In this document: positions 25,954 to 34,631 of the stretch, one piece after another
Layout of the letters: the number at the start of each line of letters is the position of its first letter
How positions within the stretch are numbered: the stretch's first letter is position 1
Source of the DNA: Streptomyces xantholiticus
Lineage (GTDB): Bacteria; Actinomycetota; Actinomycetes; Streptomycetales; Streptomycetaceae
Direction: 5' to 3'
Length of the DNA stretch: 64,000 nucleotides
NCBI RefSeq assembly: GCF_014651015.1
Contig: NZ_BMWB01000023.1
Span: forward strand, 62,001 to 126,000
Program-made: the position numbers and the translations under genes
The notes under the pieces: generated by a model
Seen by the model: only the letters and a program-made list of their open reading frames with translations
Told to the model about the DNA's origin: nothing
The model's database searches: none

Positions 25954-26739
25954 CTAAGCAGCCGCCGGGGCCGGCTCTGGCGTGCTCTCCTCGGCGGCGG
26001 CGCGGTCGTGCTTCTCACGGCGTACCAGAACCAACCAGCCGACGGGCACGCCGGCGGCGAACAGCCACCACTGGACGGCGTACGCCATGTGCGCACCGAT
26101 GGAGTCGTGGTCCGGTTCCGGGATCATCTCCGGGCTGCCGCCCGCGGGCCCCGGGGCCGACAGTTCGAGGTAGCCGCCGAGCACCTGCCGGTCCAGCAGC
26201 CGGGCCTGCTGCTCGCTGTTGATCAGCATCACCTGGCGCGGCGGCAGGCCCTTCAGGTCCTTGATGCCGCTGGCACCGGTCGTCTCGTCGGCCTGGAGCC
26301 TGCCGGTGACGGTGACGCTTCCCCCGGGCGCGGGCGGCACCTCGGGGAAGGCCTTCTGGTCGGCCGCCGCGGGGACCCAGCCGCGATTGACGACCACGGC
26401 GCGGCCGTCGGCGAGCAGCAGCGGCGTCAGTACGTGGAAGCCGACGCGGTCGTCCGCGTTGGTCCGGCGGCGGACGACCATTTCGTGGGCGGTGTCGAAG
26501 GTGCCGGTCGCGGTGACCTGCCGCCAGTAGTCGGAGCGCGGGACCGTGTGCCCCGGGGAGGTGAGCTCGGTCATCGGTACCGGCCGCGCGTCGAGGTTCC
26601 GTGCGATGACGGCGTTCTGCTCGACCCTGCGCTCGTGCCGGTGCAGCTGCCAGAAGCCCAGCTCGATCATCGTGGGAACGAGAACGAGGCCGATGAGGGT
26701 GAGGATCACCCACTGCCGGGACAACAGGAAGCGGTACAC
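25954..26739 (-). CDS. SURF1 family cytochrome oxidase assembly protein
   Basis: 261 residues from the GTG at 26739. The start is chosen because the first membrane span (WVILTLIGLVLVPTMIELGF) follows at once. Between the N-terminal span and a C-terminal span near residue 225 (QWWLFAAGVPVGWLVLV) lies the extracytoplasmic SURF1 domain, including VGFHVLTPLLLADGRAVVVNRGWVP. SURF1 helps insert heme a into cytochrome c oxidase. Upstream open codons give only a basic extension. Confidence 0.9.
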   Translation of the reverse strand: MYRFLLSRQWVILTLIGLVLVPTMIELGFWQLHRHERRVEQNAVIARNLDARPVPMTELTSPGHTVPRSDYWRQVTATGTFDTAHEMVVRRRTNADDRVGFHVLTPLLLADGRAVVVNRGWVPAAADQKAFPEVPPAPGGSVTVTGRLQADETTGASGIKDLKGLPPRQVMLINSEQQARLLDRQVLGGYLELSAPGPAGGSPEMIPEPDHDSIGAHMAYAVQWWLFAAGVPVGWLVLVRREKHDRAAAEESTPEPAPAAA

Positions 26740-26820
26740 GGCTTCGACCGTACCTGCTCCGCGCCGGCCCCCGGACGGTGGGTCCCCGCACGGGCCCGCA
26801 CGCCGGAGCCGTGGCACAGG

Positions 26821-27054
26821 TCACACCCGGTCGACGATTCCGGCCCTCCCCTCGGCACGGGCGCAGTGGGCGCCGCAGTACCAGTGGCCCTCGACCTCGA
26901 CGCCCTGGCCGATGATCTGGACCCGGCAGTGCTCACAGATGGGCGCCATGCGGTGGATGGCGCAGGAGAAGCAGTCGAAGACGTGCACCGCGCCCTGCGC
27001 GTGCACCTCGAAGGACATGCCGTAGTCGTTTCCGCAAACCTCGCAACGTGCCAT
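26821..27054 (-). CDS. Small Cys-rich putative zinc-binding protein
   Basis: 77 residues with four Cys pairs: CEVC near residue 4, CFSC near 28, CEHC near 40, and CGAHC near 60. This resembles two zinc ribbons or a LIM-like arrangement. VEVEGHWYCGAHC is a conserved-looking turn. There is no enzyme motif. The protein is likely structural or regulatory. It stands alone between SURF1 and the exonuclease gene, all on the minus strand. Confidence 0.7.
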   Translation of the reverse strand: MARCEVCGNDYGMSFEVHAQGAVHVFDCFSCAIHRMAPICEHCRVQIIGQGVEVEGHWYCGAHCARAEGRAGIVDRV

Positions 27055-27117
27055 GCGCCACAGGGTGAAACGCTTCGGTGCCCCGGGCGAGCGGACGCCG
27101 GGCGAGTCGCGCCGGGT

Positions 27118-28119
27118 TCACTCCGATGCGGGTGCCCGTCCGGCCGACGGGCCCGGCGCGGGGGCCACGTTGCGCAGCAGCTGGGTGAACGCGCCCTCGT
27201 CGACGACCGGTGTGCCGTACGACGCCGCCTTGACGGCCTTGGACGTCGACGCGTCGGGGTCGTTGGTCACCAGGAGGCTCGTCAACCGGGACACGCCCGT
27301 CGCGACGTGCAGCCCTGCCTCGATCGCCCGGTCCTCGAGCAGCTCCCGCTCCACGGAGGTGTCCCCGGAGAAGGCGATCCGCATGCCCTGGACCAGCGGC
27401 CCGCCCGGCTCGTACCGCCCCGGATTGGGGAAGGGGCACGGCGGCCGCTTGCGTGACGGGCGCCAACTGCCGTGCCCGTACGACGGCTGGTAGCCGACGC
27501 GCGGGGTGACGGGGGCGTCCGACCACTCCGTCAGCGGCCGGCACTCGAGCAGCGGCAGCCGCACGCCGTCGCGTGCCGCGGTGTGCAGGCTCGGCCGGAA
27601 GGCCTCCGCGAGCACCCGGGCGTCGTCCAGCGCATGGTGCGCCCGTTGCTGCACCACCCCGTAGTGCGCGGCCAGCGACTCGAGCTTGTGGTTGGGCAGC
27701 GGCAGCTGCAGCTCCTTGGCGAGCGCGATGGTGCACAGCCGCTGCCGGGTCGGCGCCGCACCGCGCGTACGCGCGTACTCCCTGGCGATCATGGACCAGT
27801 CGAAAGCGGCGTTGTGCGCGACCAGGACCCGGCCCTCGAGCCGCGCGGACAGCTCGGCGGCGATCTCGCCGAACAACGGCGCGCCCTCCAGCACATCGCT
27901 CGTCAGACCGTGGATTCGCACCGGTCCGGGGTCGCGCTCCGGATTGACGAGCGTGTACCAGTGGTCCTCGACGTCGCCGTGCATGTCGAGGTGGTAGACG
28001 GCAGCCGACACTATCCGGTCGTTTCTGGCGAGTCCGGTGGTCTCCACGTCGACGACCGCGTACCTCTGCGGGTACGCGGCCGGCCACGTCGGTGCTGCGG
28101 TCGTACGGTCGTCGAGCAT
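27118..28119 (-). CDS. DEDDh 3'-5' exonuclease with C-terminal BRCT domain
   Basis: 333 residues from the ATG at 28119 (GTG at 28125 is an alternative). The DnaQ-like exonuclease has VVDVETTG with the first Asp/Glu pair, HNAAFDWSM with the third acid, and HHALDDARV with the catalytic His and last Asp. After a basic linker, a BRCT-like domain begins at LVQGMRIAFSGDTSVERE and ends AASYGTPVVDEGAFTQLL. Such fusions are thought to act in DNA repair or proofreading. TATTCT 7 bases before the start region suggests a leaderless transcript. Confidence 0.88.
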   Translation of the reverse strand: MLDDRTTAAPTWPAAYPQRYAVVDVETTGLARNDRIVSAAVYHLDMHGDVEDHWYTLVNPERDPGPVRIHGLTSDVLEGAPLFGEIAAELSARLEGRVLVAHNAAFDWSMIAREYARTRGAAPTRQRLCTIALAKELQLPLPNHKLESLAAHYGVVQQRAHHALDDARVLAEAFRPSLHTAARDGVRLPLLECRPLTEWSDAPVTPRVGYQPSYGHGSWRPSRKRPPCPFPNPGRYEPGGPLVQGMRIAFSGDTSVERELLEDRAIEAGLHVATGVSRLTSLLVTNDPDASTSKAVKAASYGTPVVDEGAFTQLLRNVAPAPGPSAGRAPASE

Positions 28120-28228
28120 GGTCACAGAGAATACGGGCCGGCACCGACAGCCTCGGCCCGCCCCCTTCCGCCGGCACCCGGGGCGTGCCGCTCCCTGTCT
28201 CAACTCCCTTGCGTGAAAGGCTCCCCGG

Positions 28229-28951
28229 ATGAGTGAAACGACCGGCGGTGGAACACACGACGAACCTCACCCGGGCGGACTCGGCAGCCGCCTCAACTGG
28301 CTGCGCGCCGCCGTCCTCGGTGCGAACGACGGCATCGTCTCCACCGCCGGCATCGTCGTCGGCGTGGCCGGTGCGACGGACTCGCGGGGCGCGCTGCTCA
28401 CCGCCGGTCTCGCCGGACTGCTCGCAGGTTCGATGTCGATGGCGGCCGGTGAGTACGTCTCCGTCTCCACCCAACGCGACTCGGAGAAGGCCGCTCTGGC
28501 GGTGGAGAAGCGTGAGCTGCGGGAGCAGCCGGAGGCCGAACTGGACGAGCTGACCCGGATGCTGGCGGACCGCGGTCTGTCGGAGGATGTGGCCAGGGAG
28601 GCCGCCGTCCAGCTCACGGAACGGGACGCGCTGCGCGCGCACGCGCGCGTGGAGCTCGGTATCGACCCCGACGAGCTGACCAACCCGTGGCAGGCCGCGG
28701 GAGCCAGCTTCCTCGCGTTCACGGCCGGCGCGCTGCTGCCGCTGCTGGCCATCGTGCTGCCGCCTGCGTCCGCCCGTCTGTACGTCACCGTCTTCTTCGT
28801 GCTGGTCGCGCTGACGCTGACCGGCTGGTGGAGCGCCCGGCTGGGCGCGGCGGCGGCCGGACCCGCTGTGGCGCGCAATGCGTGCGGCGGTGCGCTGGCC
28901 ATGGCGGTGACATACGCGGCGGGTTCGGCGCTGGGCGCGGCCGGCGTGTGA
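28229..28951 (+). CDS. VIT1/CCC1-family Fe2+/Mn2+ transporter
   Basis: 240 residues with about five membrane spans. LGANDGIVSTAGIVVGVAGA and SMAAGEYVSVSTQRDSE are the family signatures around the first spans. A cytoplasmic helical insert rich in Glu (EKRELREQPEAELDELTRML) forms the metal-binding domain. These proteins export or sequester Fe or Mn. It is divergent from the exonuclease gene, with AAAGGCTCC before the ATG. Confidence 0.9.
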   Translation: MSETTGGGTHDEPHPGGLGSRLNWLRAAVLGANDGIVSTAGIVVGVAGATDSRGALLTAGLAGLLAGSMSMAAGEYVSVSTQRDSEKAALAVEKRELREQPEAELDELTRMLADRGLSEDVAREAAVQLTERDALRAHARVELGIDPDELTNPWQAAGASFLAFTAGALLPLLAIVLPPASARLYVTVFFVLVALTLTGWWSARLGAAAAGPAVARNACGGALAMAVTYAAGSALGAAGV

Positions 28952-28975
28952 GGCGTTGTCAGGTTCTCCCGTGTT

Positions 28976-29181
28976 TCACCTCGACACGGGAAAGCGGTCG
29001 ATGCCGGCGACGACCCGAGTGTTGTCGTGACCGTGATCCTCAGTTCCGGCACGGCGGCGAGCGGCCCGATGTCGACCGACGCTCCGGACGGTGAGCACTG
29101 GGAGAGCTCCAGGGAGGTGAGCGCGGGCAGGTGGCCCAGCGGGGTGAGCCCGTACGGCAGTTCGCACCGGGCACGTCGCAC
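28976..29181 (-). pseudogene. Remnant of a leucine-rich-repeat-like protein
   Basis: Read on the minus strand, LPYGLTPLGHLPALTSLEL to LAAVPELRITV looks like the end of a leucine-rich repeat protein. A one-base slip then gives DNTRVVAGIDRFPVSR and a stop in the next frame at 28976. There is no start region or RBS, so this is a decayed C-terminal fragment. It lies in the gap between the VIT1 and CoA transferase stops. Confidence 0.5.
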
Positions 29182-29193
29182 CCGGCGCCCTGG

Positions 29194-30597
29194 TCACGCC
29201 GTGCCGTCCGCCCACTGCGGCGCGTCCGTCCCCCACACCCCGGGCGGGCGTGCCCAGTCGGCCGGCCCGCCCTCGTAGCCGACCGCGGGCAGCGCGTGGC
29301 GCAGCCGGCCCATCGGGCTGTCGCGTTCGACGAGCCGGCGCTCGGCGTCGTACGCGGCCTGCCGGCCGTCCGGTTCCTCCGACAGGCTCCCGGTCAGCCA
29401 GGCCGCTGTCTGCGTGAGGGCGGTCTCCACCAGCCGGGCACCACCGGCTTCGTGTTGACCGGTCAGGGCGCGCAGCACCCCGGCGGCGAGCAGATATCCG
29501 GTGCCGTGGTCGAGGGCCTGCGCGGGCAGCGCACCCGGGCGGCCGTCCTCGCCCTCGGTCATGGCGATCCCGGTCGCGACCTGGACCAGACTGTCGAAGC
29601 CGCGTCGTCCGGCCCACGGCCCGTACCGGCCCCATGCGGAGAGCCGGGCGACGACCAGGCCGGGACGGCGCTCAGCCAGCGCCTCGGGGGAGAGGCCGAA
29701 CCGGTCGAGTGCGCCCGGGCGGTAGCCGGTCACCACCACGTCGGCCAGGGCCAGCAGCTCCTCGAAGGACTTCCGGTCGGCGGCCGCCGCCAGGTCGAGC
29801 AGCGTGGACCGCTTGCCCCAGCCGGTGTCGTTGTGGGCGTCCTGGTTCTCCGGAAGTTGCGGTGCGTCGATCCGCAGCACATCGGCACCCAGGAGCGCGA
29901 GCGTCCGTGTGGCGACCGGGCCGGCCAGCACCCGGGTCAGATCGAGAACCCGCAGGCCCGTACACGGCAGCGCCCCCGGAGCGTCCGCCGCCCGGGTCGT
30001 GCGGTCGTCGCCGAGCCGATCCACGCGCAGCAGCGGATGCGCCGCGCCGGCCGCGCCCTGCGGGTGCTTCGCCCATAGCTCCCGGCTGCGCCCGGCGACG
30101 GCGAGACCGCCGGCCGCGTACACGCTCTCCTCCACGTCCGGCGCGCTGCGCTCGCCGATCGCCGCGGCGACGGCCTCTGCCTCGGCGTCCGGCGGCAGCG
30201 ACAGCGCGCCGAGCAGACGCGCCCGGTGGTGCGGGTAGTTGGCGTGTGTACGCACCCAGCCGTCGGCGGCCCGCCAGGTCCGGGACAGCGGTGCGAACGT
30301 GGTCGGCGCCACGCCGTCCAGCCGCACCAGCCGGTCGCTGAGGAACGCCGTCGTCACCGCCGCGTCGTCGACGGTGACGGCAGGGACGGGGCCGCCGCAC
30401 CGCCGCGCGGTGAGCTCGGCGGCGGCGAGGGAACAGACCGCGACCGTGGCACGCGCCAGTTCCATGACCGGCAGCCGGGCGGGCAGCGATCCGCCGCCCC
30501 GGTACGCGACACGGCCGAGCAGAGCGGGGTCGCCGCCCAGAGCCGCCCATGCCTGGGCGGTGCCGTTCGCGGGGGAGTTCGAGGACGAAGGGGTCAT
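29194..30597 (-). CDS. CaiB/BaiF family (class III) CoA transferase
   Basis: 467 residues from the ATG at 30597. The C-terminal half shows the family core: LRVLDLTRVLAGPVATRTLALLGADVLRID, the following GKRSTLLDLAA and a later RYGPWAGRRGFDSLVQVATGI. The N-terminal half is a related, more divergent CaiB-like domain. It transfers CoA between carboxylic acids. The acids are unknown. It is the last gene before the leucine-rich remnant. The preceding subtilisin gene is closed by a hairpin. Confidence 0.85.
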   Translation of the reverse strand: MTPSSSNSPANGTAQAWAALGGDPALLGRVAYRGGGSLPARLPVMELARATVAVCSLAAAELTARRCGGPVPAVTVDDAAVTTAFLSDRLVRLDGVAPTTFAPLSRTWRAADGWVRTHANYPHHRARLLGALSLPPDAEAEAVAAAIGERSAPDVEESVYAAGGLAVAGRSRELWAKHPQGAAGAAHPLLRVDRLGDDRTTRAADAPGALPCTGLRVLDLTRVLAGPVATRTLALLGADVLRIDAPQLPENQDAHNDTGWGKRSTLLDLAAAADRKSFEELLALADVVVTGYRPGALDRFGLSPEALAERRPGLVVARLSAWGRYGPWAGRRGFDSLVQVATGIAMTEGEDGRPGALPAQALDHGTGYLLAAGVLRALTGQHEAGGARLVETALTQTAAWLTGSLSEEPDGRQAAYDAERRLVERDSPMGRLRHALPAVGYEGGPADWARPPGVWGTDAPQWADGTA

Positions 30598-30631
30598 ACA
30601 GCCACTATGGCACCGGGTGCCACGACGAAGA

Positions 30632-30662
30632 CGGGCCCGGTGCGGATCGCGCACCGGGCCCG
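30632..30662 (-). terminator. Terminator after the subtilisin gene
   Basis: Perfect 13-bp stem CGGGCCCGGTGCG / CGCACCGGGCCCG with a 5-base loop, 33 bases past the protease stop. Confidence 0.82.
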
Positions 30663-30694
30663 CTCATGACGGGGCTACTGCCGACCGGAAGCCG

Positions 30695-32227
30695 TTACCA
30701 GCGGACGGCGTCCAGGGCGTCCGTGATGCCGTGGCCGTAGAAGCCGTTCTTGCGCTCGCCGCCCTCGCAGACCGCGTCGACGGTGCCGTCGCCGTTGATG
30801 TCGTACGGGTTCGTGCACGCGGTGTCGTCCGCCTGCGCGTACAGCAGACCCTTGACCACGGCCGGCGCCGCGTAGGGGTGGGTCGACTTGATCAGCGCCG
30901 CCACGCCCGCGACGTGCGGGGAGGCCATCGACGTACCGGCCTTGTAGCCGTAGCCGCCGCCCGGCAGCGTCGACAGGATCCGGCCGTCCACGGCCGGGGC
31001 GTCCGGAGCCTGGTAGCGCGTCGCGTCGCCGCCCGGGGCGGAGATGTCGACCACACCGTTGCCGTAGTTGGAGTACGAGGCCTTCAGGTCCTTGGCGCCC
31101 AGCGCGGACACCGTGACGACGCCGGGGATCTGGGTCGGGATGTCGAGGCACTCGCGGGGGTTGATGACACGCTCGCCCGGCGTCGAGTCGTTCGGGCTCG
31201 AGGTGTCGGTCAGCTCGTCGGCCGCAAGGTCCATACGGGAGTTGCCGGCCGCGGCGACGTTCACCGCGCCCTTGTCCTCCGCGTAGCGGGTGGCGCGGGA
31301 GACGGCCTCGACGAGTGCCTTCTGGTCCGCGTCGTTCTTGCAGTTGAACAGCCACGGGTCCGTGTAGTAGCTGTTGTTGGTCACATCGACGCCGTGCTCC
31401 GCGGCCCACACGAAGCCGCAGACGACGGCCTCGGTGTAGAAGAAGCCGTCGGGCTGCGAGACCTTGATGCCGGAGACCTTCACACCCGGCGCGACACCGG
31501 TCATGCCGACGCCGTTCTTCGCGGCGGCGATGGTGCCCGCGACGTGCGTGCCGTGGTCGGACTCGTCCGGGCCCGGACGCCAGGCGCCGTCAGCCGTGTT
31601 CGGCACGCCGCCCACGCAGCTGACGGAGGCGTCGCGGTCGAAGTTGGGCGCGAGGTCCGGGTGGGTGTCGTCGACACCGGTGTCGATGACCGCGACGGTG
31701 ACCTTCTTGCTGCCCAGCGTCTTCTCGTGGGCCTTGTCGGCCTTGATGGCCGGCAGGTCCCACTGCAGCGGCTCCAGCGGATCCTGGTCCGAGTCCGCCT
31801 GCGCGGCCGAGGCCTTCGCCTCGTCGGCCGTGAGCGGGCGCTCCGAGTCGATGGCCATGTCGGCCGAGGGCGCGAGTGGAGCGGTGCGCGTGACACCGGC
31901 AGACTCCACACCCCGCACGCCGCGGATCGTCGTGGCGAAGTCCGGGTTCTGCGAGTGGACGACGATGACGCCTATCTGGTCGTAGGAGATCACCACCGTT
32001 CCGCCGGCCTTGGCTATCGCCTTCTTGACCGACTTGGCGGTGCCGTGTCCGCCGTTGACGTTGACGACGTAACTCAGCTTCGGTCCGTCCGCCTGGACCG
32101 CCGCGGGTACGTCGTCGACCGGCGCCGCCGTAGCGGCCCCCGCCGGCAGGAAGCCGAGCGAGGCCGTGAGCGCCAGACCGGCGGGCAGCGCGAGTGCGCG
32201 ACGCCGTCTGGATCCCAGATGAGCCAT
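30695..32227 (-). CDS. Secreted S8 (subtilisin-like) serine protease
   Basis: 510 residues. Signal peptide: RRRR, a hydrophobic stretch and AATAAP near residue 35. An inhibitor-like propeptide covers roughly 40-150. The catalytic domain has Asp182 (VAVIDTGVDDTHPDL), His225 (DHGTHVAG), oxyanion Asn329 (AAAGNS) and Ser433 (GTSMASPH). Near the C-terminus, DINGDGTVD is a dockerin-type calcium loop embedded in the domain end. It is exported and probably degrades proteins outside the cell. In S. coelicolor this position is the subtilisin SCO1824, from memory. Confidence 0.93.
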   Translation of the reverse strand: MAHLGSRRRRALALPAGLALTASLGFLPAGAATAAPVDDVPAAVQADGPKLSYVVNVNGGHGTAKSVKKAIAKAGGTVVISYDQIGVIVVHSQNPDFATTIRGVRGVESAGVTRTAPLAPSADMAIDSERPLTADEAKASAAQADSDQDPLEPLQWDLPAIKADKAHEKTLGSKKVTVAVIDTGVDDTHPDLAPNFDRDASVSCVGGVPNTADGAWRPGPDESDHGTHVAGTIAAAKNGVGMTGVAPGVKVSGIKVSQPDGFFYTEAVVCGFVWAAEHGVDVTNNSYYTDPWLFNCKNDADQKALVEAVSRATRYAEDKGAVNVAAAGNSRMDLAADELTDTSSPNDSTPGERVINPRECLDIPTQIPGVVTVSALGAKDLKASYSNYGNGVVDISAPGGDATRYQAPDAPAVDGRILSTLPGGGYGYKAGTSMASPHVAGVAALIKSTHPYAAPAVVKGLLYAQADDTACTNPYDINGDGTVDAVCEGGERKNGFYGHGITDALDAVRW

Positions 32228-32482
32228 GGGTTCTCCACATCATCCGTGACAACCGCCCAGACACCCCTGTGCGAATGGGCGGGTACATGACGAGCGAAGC
32301 TATCGCTGATCAAGCTCCTACATCAATGAGTTCGCGAAGGAAGTGCGGAAGAAAAAGGCCGATGTTGAACCGGTTCGCCATGCGCACCGTGCCGTTGTCA
32401 GGGAGTGGAGCAACATCAAACCGCCCCGGCCAGTGACAACTCCGAGTCCGTCCCCACCGCACCCGCGTCGCGAGGAGATTCC

Positions 32483-32848
32483 GTGACCACCGATGCACCG
32501 CCGCCCGAGACCGGTCAGGCAACCGGCACCGCCCAGCCCACCACGCAGTCGTTCACGCAGGTGCAGCAGAGTACGGAATTCGGCGAACTGCGGCGTACCT
32601 ACCGTTCTTTCGCCTTCCCGCTGACGATCGCGTTCATCGCCTGGTACCTGCTCTACGTCCTGCTCTCCAACTACGCCGGCGGCTTCATGGGCACGAAGCT
32701 CTTCGGCAACATCAACGTGGCCCTCGTCTTCGGCCTCGCCCAGTTCGCGACCACCTTCCTCATCGCCTGGCTCTACTCGCGGCACGCCGCGGCGAAGCTC
32801 GACCCGAAGGCCGAGGCGATCAAGTCCCGTATGGAGGCCGACGCATGA
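32483..32848 (+). CDS. DUF485 membrane partner of ActP
   Basis: 121 residues from the GTG at 32483, selected by GAGGAG ending about 6 bases upstream. A GTG at 32405 would add 26 residues. The N-terminal 40 residues are polar and rich in Thr/Gln. Then FRRTYRSF-like LRRTYRSFAFP starts the DUF485 domain with two membrane spans. DUF485 proteins (YjcH) are encoded just before ActP and may assist it. The end overlaps the ActP ATG (ATGA). Confidence 0.85.
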   Translation: MTTDAPPPETGQATGTAQPTTQSFTQVQQSTEFGELRRTYRSFAFPLTIAFIAWYLLYVLLSNYAGGFMGTKLFGNINVALVFGLAQFATTFLIAWLYSRHAAAKLDPKAEAIKSRMEADA

Positions 32849-34482
32849 GCCCCGCCCTGCACCTTGCGGCCTCGAACGCGACCACCGAGCACCGGCCGCT
32901 GATCATCACCCTCTTCGCCGCCTTCGTCGTCGCGACCTTGTTCATCACCGTCTGGGCCGGCCGGCAGACCAAGGACGCCGCCGACTTCTACGCCGGCGGC
33001 CGCCAGTTCACCGGCTTCCAGAACGGCCTCGCCATCTCCGGCGACTACATGTCGGCCGCCTCGTTCCTCGGCATCGCCGGCGCCATCGCGCTCTACGGCT
33101 ACGACGGCTTCCTCTACTCGATCGGCTTCCTGGTCGCCTGGCTCGTCGCCCTGCTGCTCGTCGCGGAACCGCTGCGCAACTCCGGCCGCTACACGATGGG
33201 CGACGTCCTCGCCTACCGGATGCGCCAGCGCCCTGTCCGCACCGCCGCGGGTGCGTCCACGATCGTCGTCTCGATCTTCTACCTGCTCGCGCAGATGGCA
33301 GGCGCGGGCGTCCTCGTGTCGCTGCTCCTCGGCATCACCAGCGACGGCGGCAAGATCGCGATCGTCGCCCTCGTCGGCCTGCTGATGATCGTCTACGTGA
33401 CCATCGGCGGCATGAAGGGCACCACCTGGGTGCAGATGGTCAAGGCCGTGCTGCTGATCGCGGGCACACTGCTGATCACCTTCCTGGTGCTGTGGAAGTT
33501 CAACTTCAACATCTCGGAGCTCCTCGGCGAGGCCGCGGCGAAGAGCGAGGTGGGGCAGAAGGGCAACGCCGACGCCTTCCTCGAGCCGGGCCTCAAGTAC
33601 GGCATCGACGGCATGACGAAGCTGGACTTCCTCTCCCTCGGTATCGCCCTCGTCCTCGGCACCGCCGGACTCCCGCACATCCTGATCCGCTTCTACACGG
33701 TGCCCACCGCCAAGGCCGCCCGTAAGTCCGTGAACTGGGCCATCGGCATCATCGGCGCGTTCTACCTCATGACGATCGCACTCGGCTTCGGTGCCGCCGC
33801 CCTCGTCGGACCCGCCGAAATCAAGGCGTCCAACCCGGCGGGCAACACCGCGGCGCCGCTCCTCGCCCTGCACGTCGGCGGCGTCGACTCCGCCGGGGGC
33901 GCGATCCTGCTCGCCGTGATCTCTGCCGTCGCCTTCGCCACCATCCTCGCCGTCGTCGCCGGTCTCACGCTGGCGTCCTCCTCGTCGTTCGCGCACGACA
34001 TCTACGCCAACGTGATCCGTCGGGGACAGGCCACGGAGAAGGAGGAGGTCAGGGCCGCACGCTGGGCGACCGTCCTCATCGGCATCGTCTCCATCGCCCT
34101 CGGCGCGCTCGCCCGCGACCTGAACGTGGCCGGCCTCGTCGCCCTCGCCTTCGCGGTCGCCGCCTCCGCCAACCTGCCCACGATCCTCTACAGCCTGTTC
34201 TGGAAGAGGTTCACCACCCAGGGCGCCCTGTGGTCCATCTACGGAGGCCTCGCCTCGTCGGTGTTCCTGGTGCTCTTCTCCCCGGTGGTGTCCGGCGGCC
34301 CGTCGGCGATGTTCCCGAGCGTCGACTTCGCCTGGTTCCCGCTGTCCAACCCGGGTCTGATCTCCATCCCGCTGGGCTTCGTGCTCGGCTGGCTCGGCTC
34401 GATCCTCACGAAGGAGGGGCCCGACGCGGGCAAGTACGCCGAGCTCGAGGTCAAGTCCCTCACCGGCATCGGCGCCCACTGA
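32845..34482 (+). CDS. actP: Sodium/solute symporter of the ActP acetate permease type
   Basis: 545 residues of the SSS family with 13 or so membrane spans. Signatures are DFYAGGRQFTGFQNGLAISGDYMSAASFLG near residues 45-75 and GTAGLPHILIRFYTVPTAKAARKSV near 270. This pairing with DUF485 is that of cation/acetate symporters. It probably takes up acetate and similar short acids. A strong terminator follows at 34507. Confidence 0.92.
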   Translation: MSPALHLAASNATTEHRPLIITLFAAFVVATLFITVWAGRQTKDAADFYAGGRQFTGFQNGLAISGDYMSAASFLGIAGAIALYGYDGFLYSIGFLVAWLVALLLVAEPLRNSGRYTMGDVLAYRMRQRPVRTAAGASTIVVSIFYLLAQMAGAGVLVSLLLGITSDGGKIAIVALVGLLMIVYVTIGGMKGTTWVQMVKAVLLIAGTLLITFLVLWKFNFNISELLGEAAAKSEVGQKGNADAFLEPGLKYGIDGMTKLDFLSLGIALVLGTAGLPHILIRFYTVPTAKAARKSVNWAIGIIGAFYLMTIALGFGAAALVGPAEIKASNPAGNTAAPLLALHVGGVDSAGGAILLAVISAVAFATILAVVAGLTLASSSSFAHDIYANVIRRGQATEKEEVRAARWATVLIGIVSIALGALARDLNVAGLVALAFAVAASANLPTILYSLFWKRFTTQGALWSIYGGLASSVFLVLFSPVVSGGPSAMFPSVDFAWFPLSNPGLISIPLGFVLGWLGSILTKEGPDAGKYAELEVKSLTGIGAH

Positions 34483-34506
34483 GAGGAATCCGATACACGC
34501 ACGTCA

Positions 34507-34540
34507 GCGGCCGCGTCGTAGGGTCCTACGACGCGGCCGC
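34507..34540 (+). terminator. Terminator after actP
   Basis: Near-perfect palindrome with 16-base arms GCGGCCGCGTCGTAGG / CCTACGACGCGGCCGC and two central bases, 24 bases after the stop. Confidence 0.85.
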
Positions 34541-34631
34541 GCCGTACCTCGTGCCAAACGGGCCCTCATGTTGTCGGCGCTCTCGCGTAGGCTCGAAAGC
34601 GTCGGATCCGCGAAGAGGGAGGGGGCCCACA

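Noticed and set aside
30239..32290. A 683-codon plus-strand frame across the subtilisin gene
   Set aside because: Antisense to the protease with its full catalytic triad, and rich in Arg/Val without a domain pattern.
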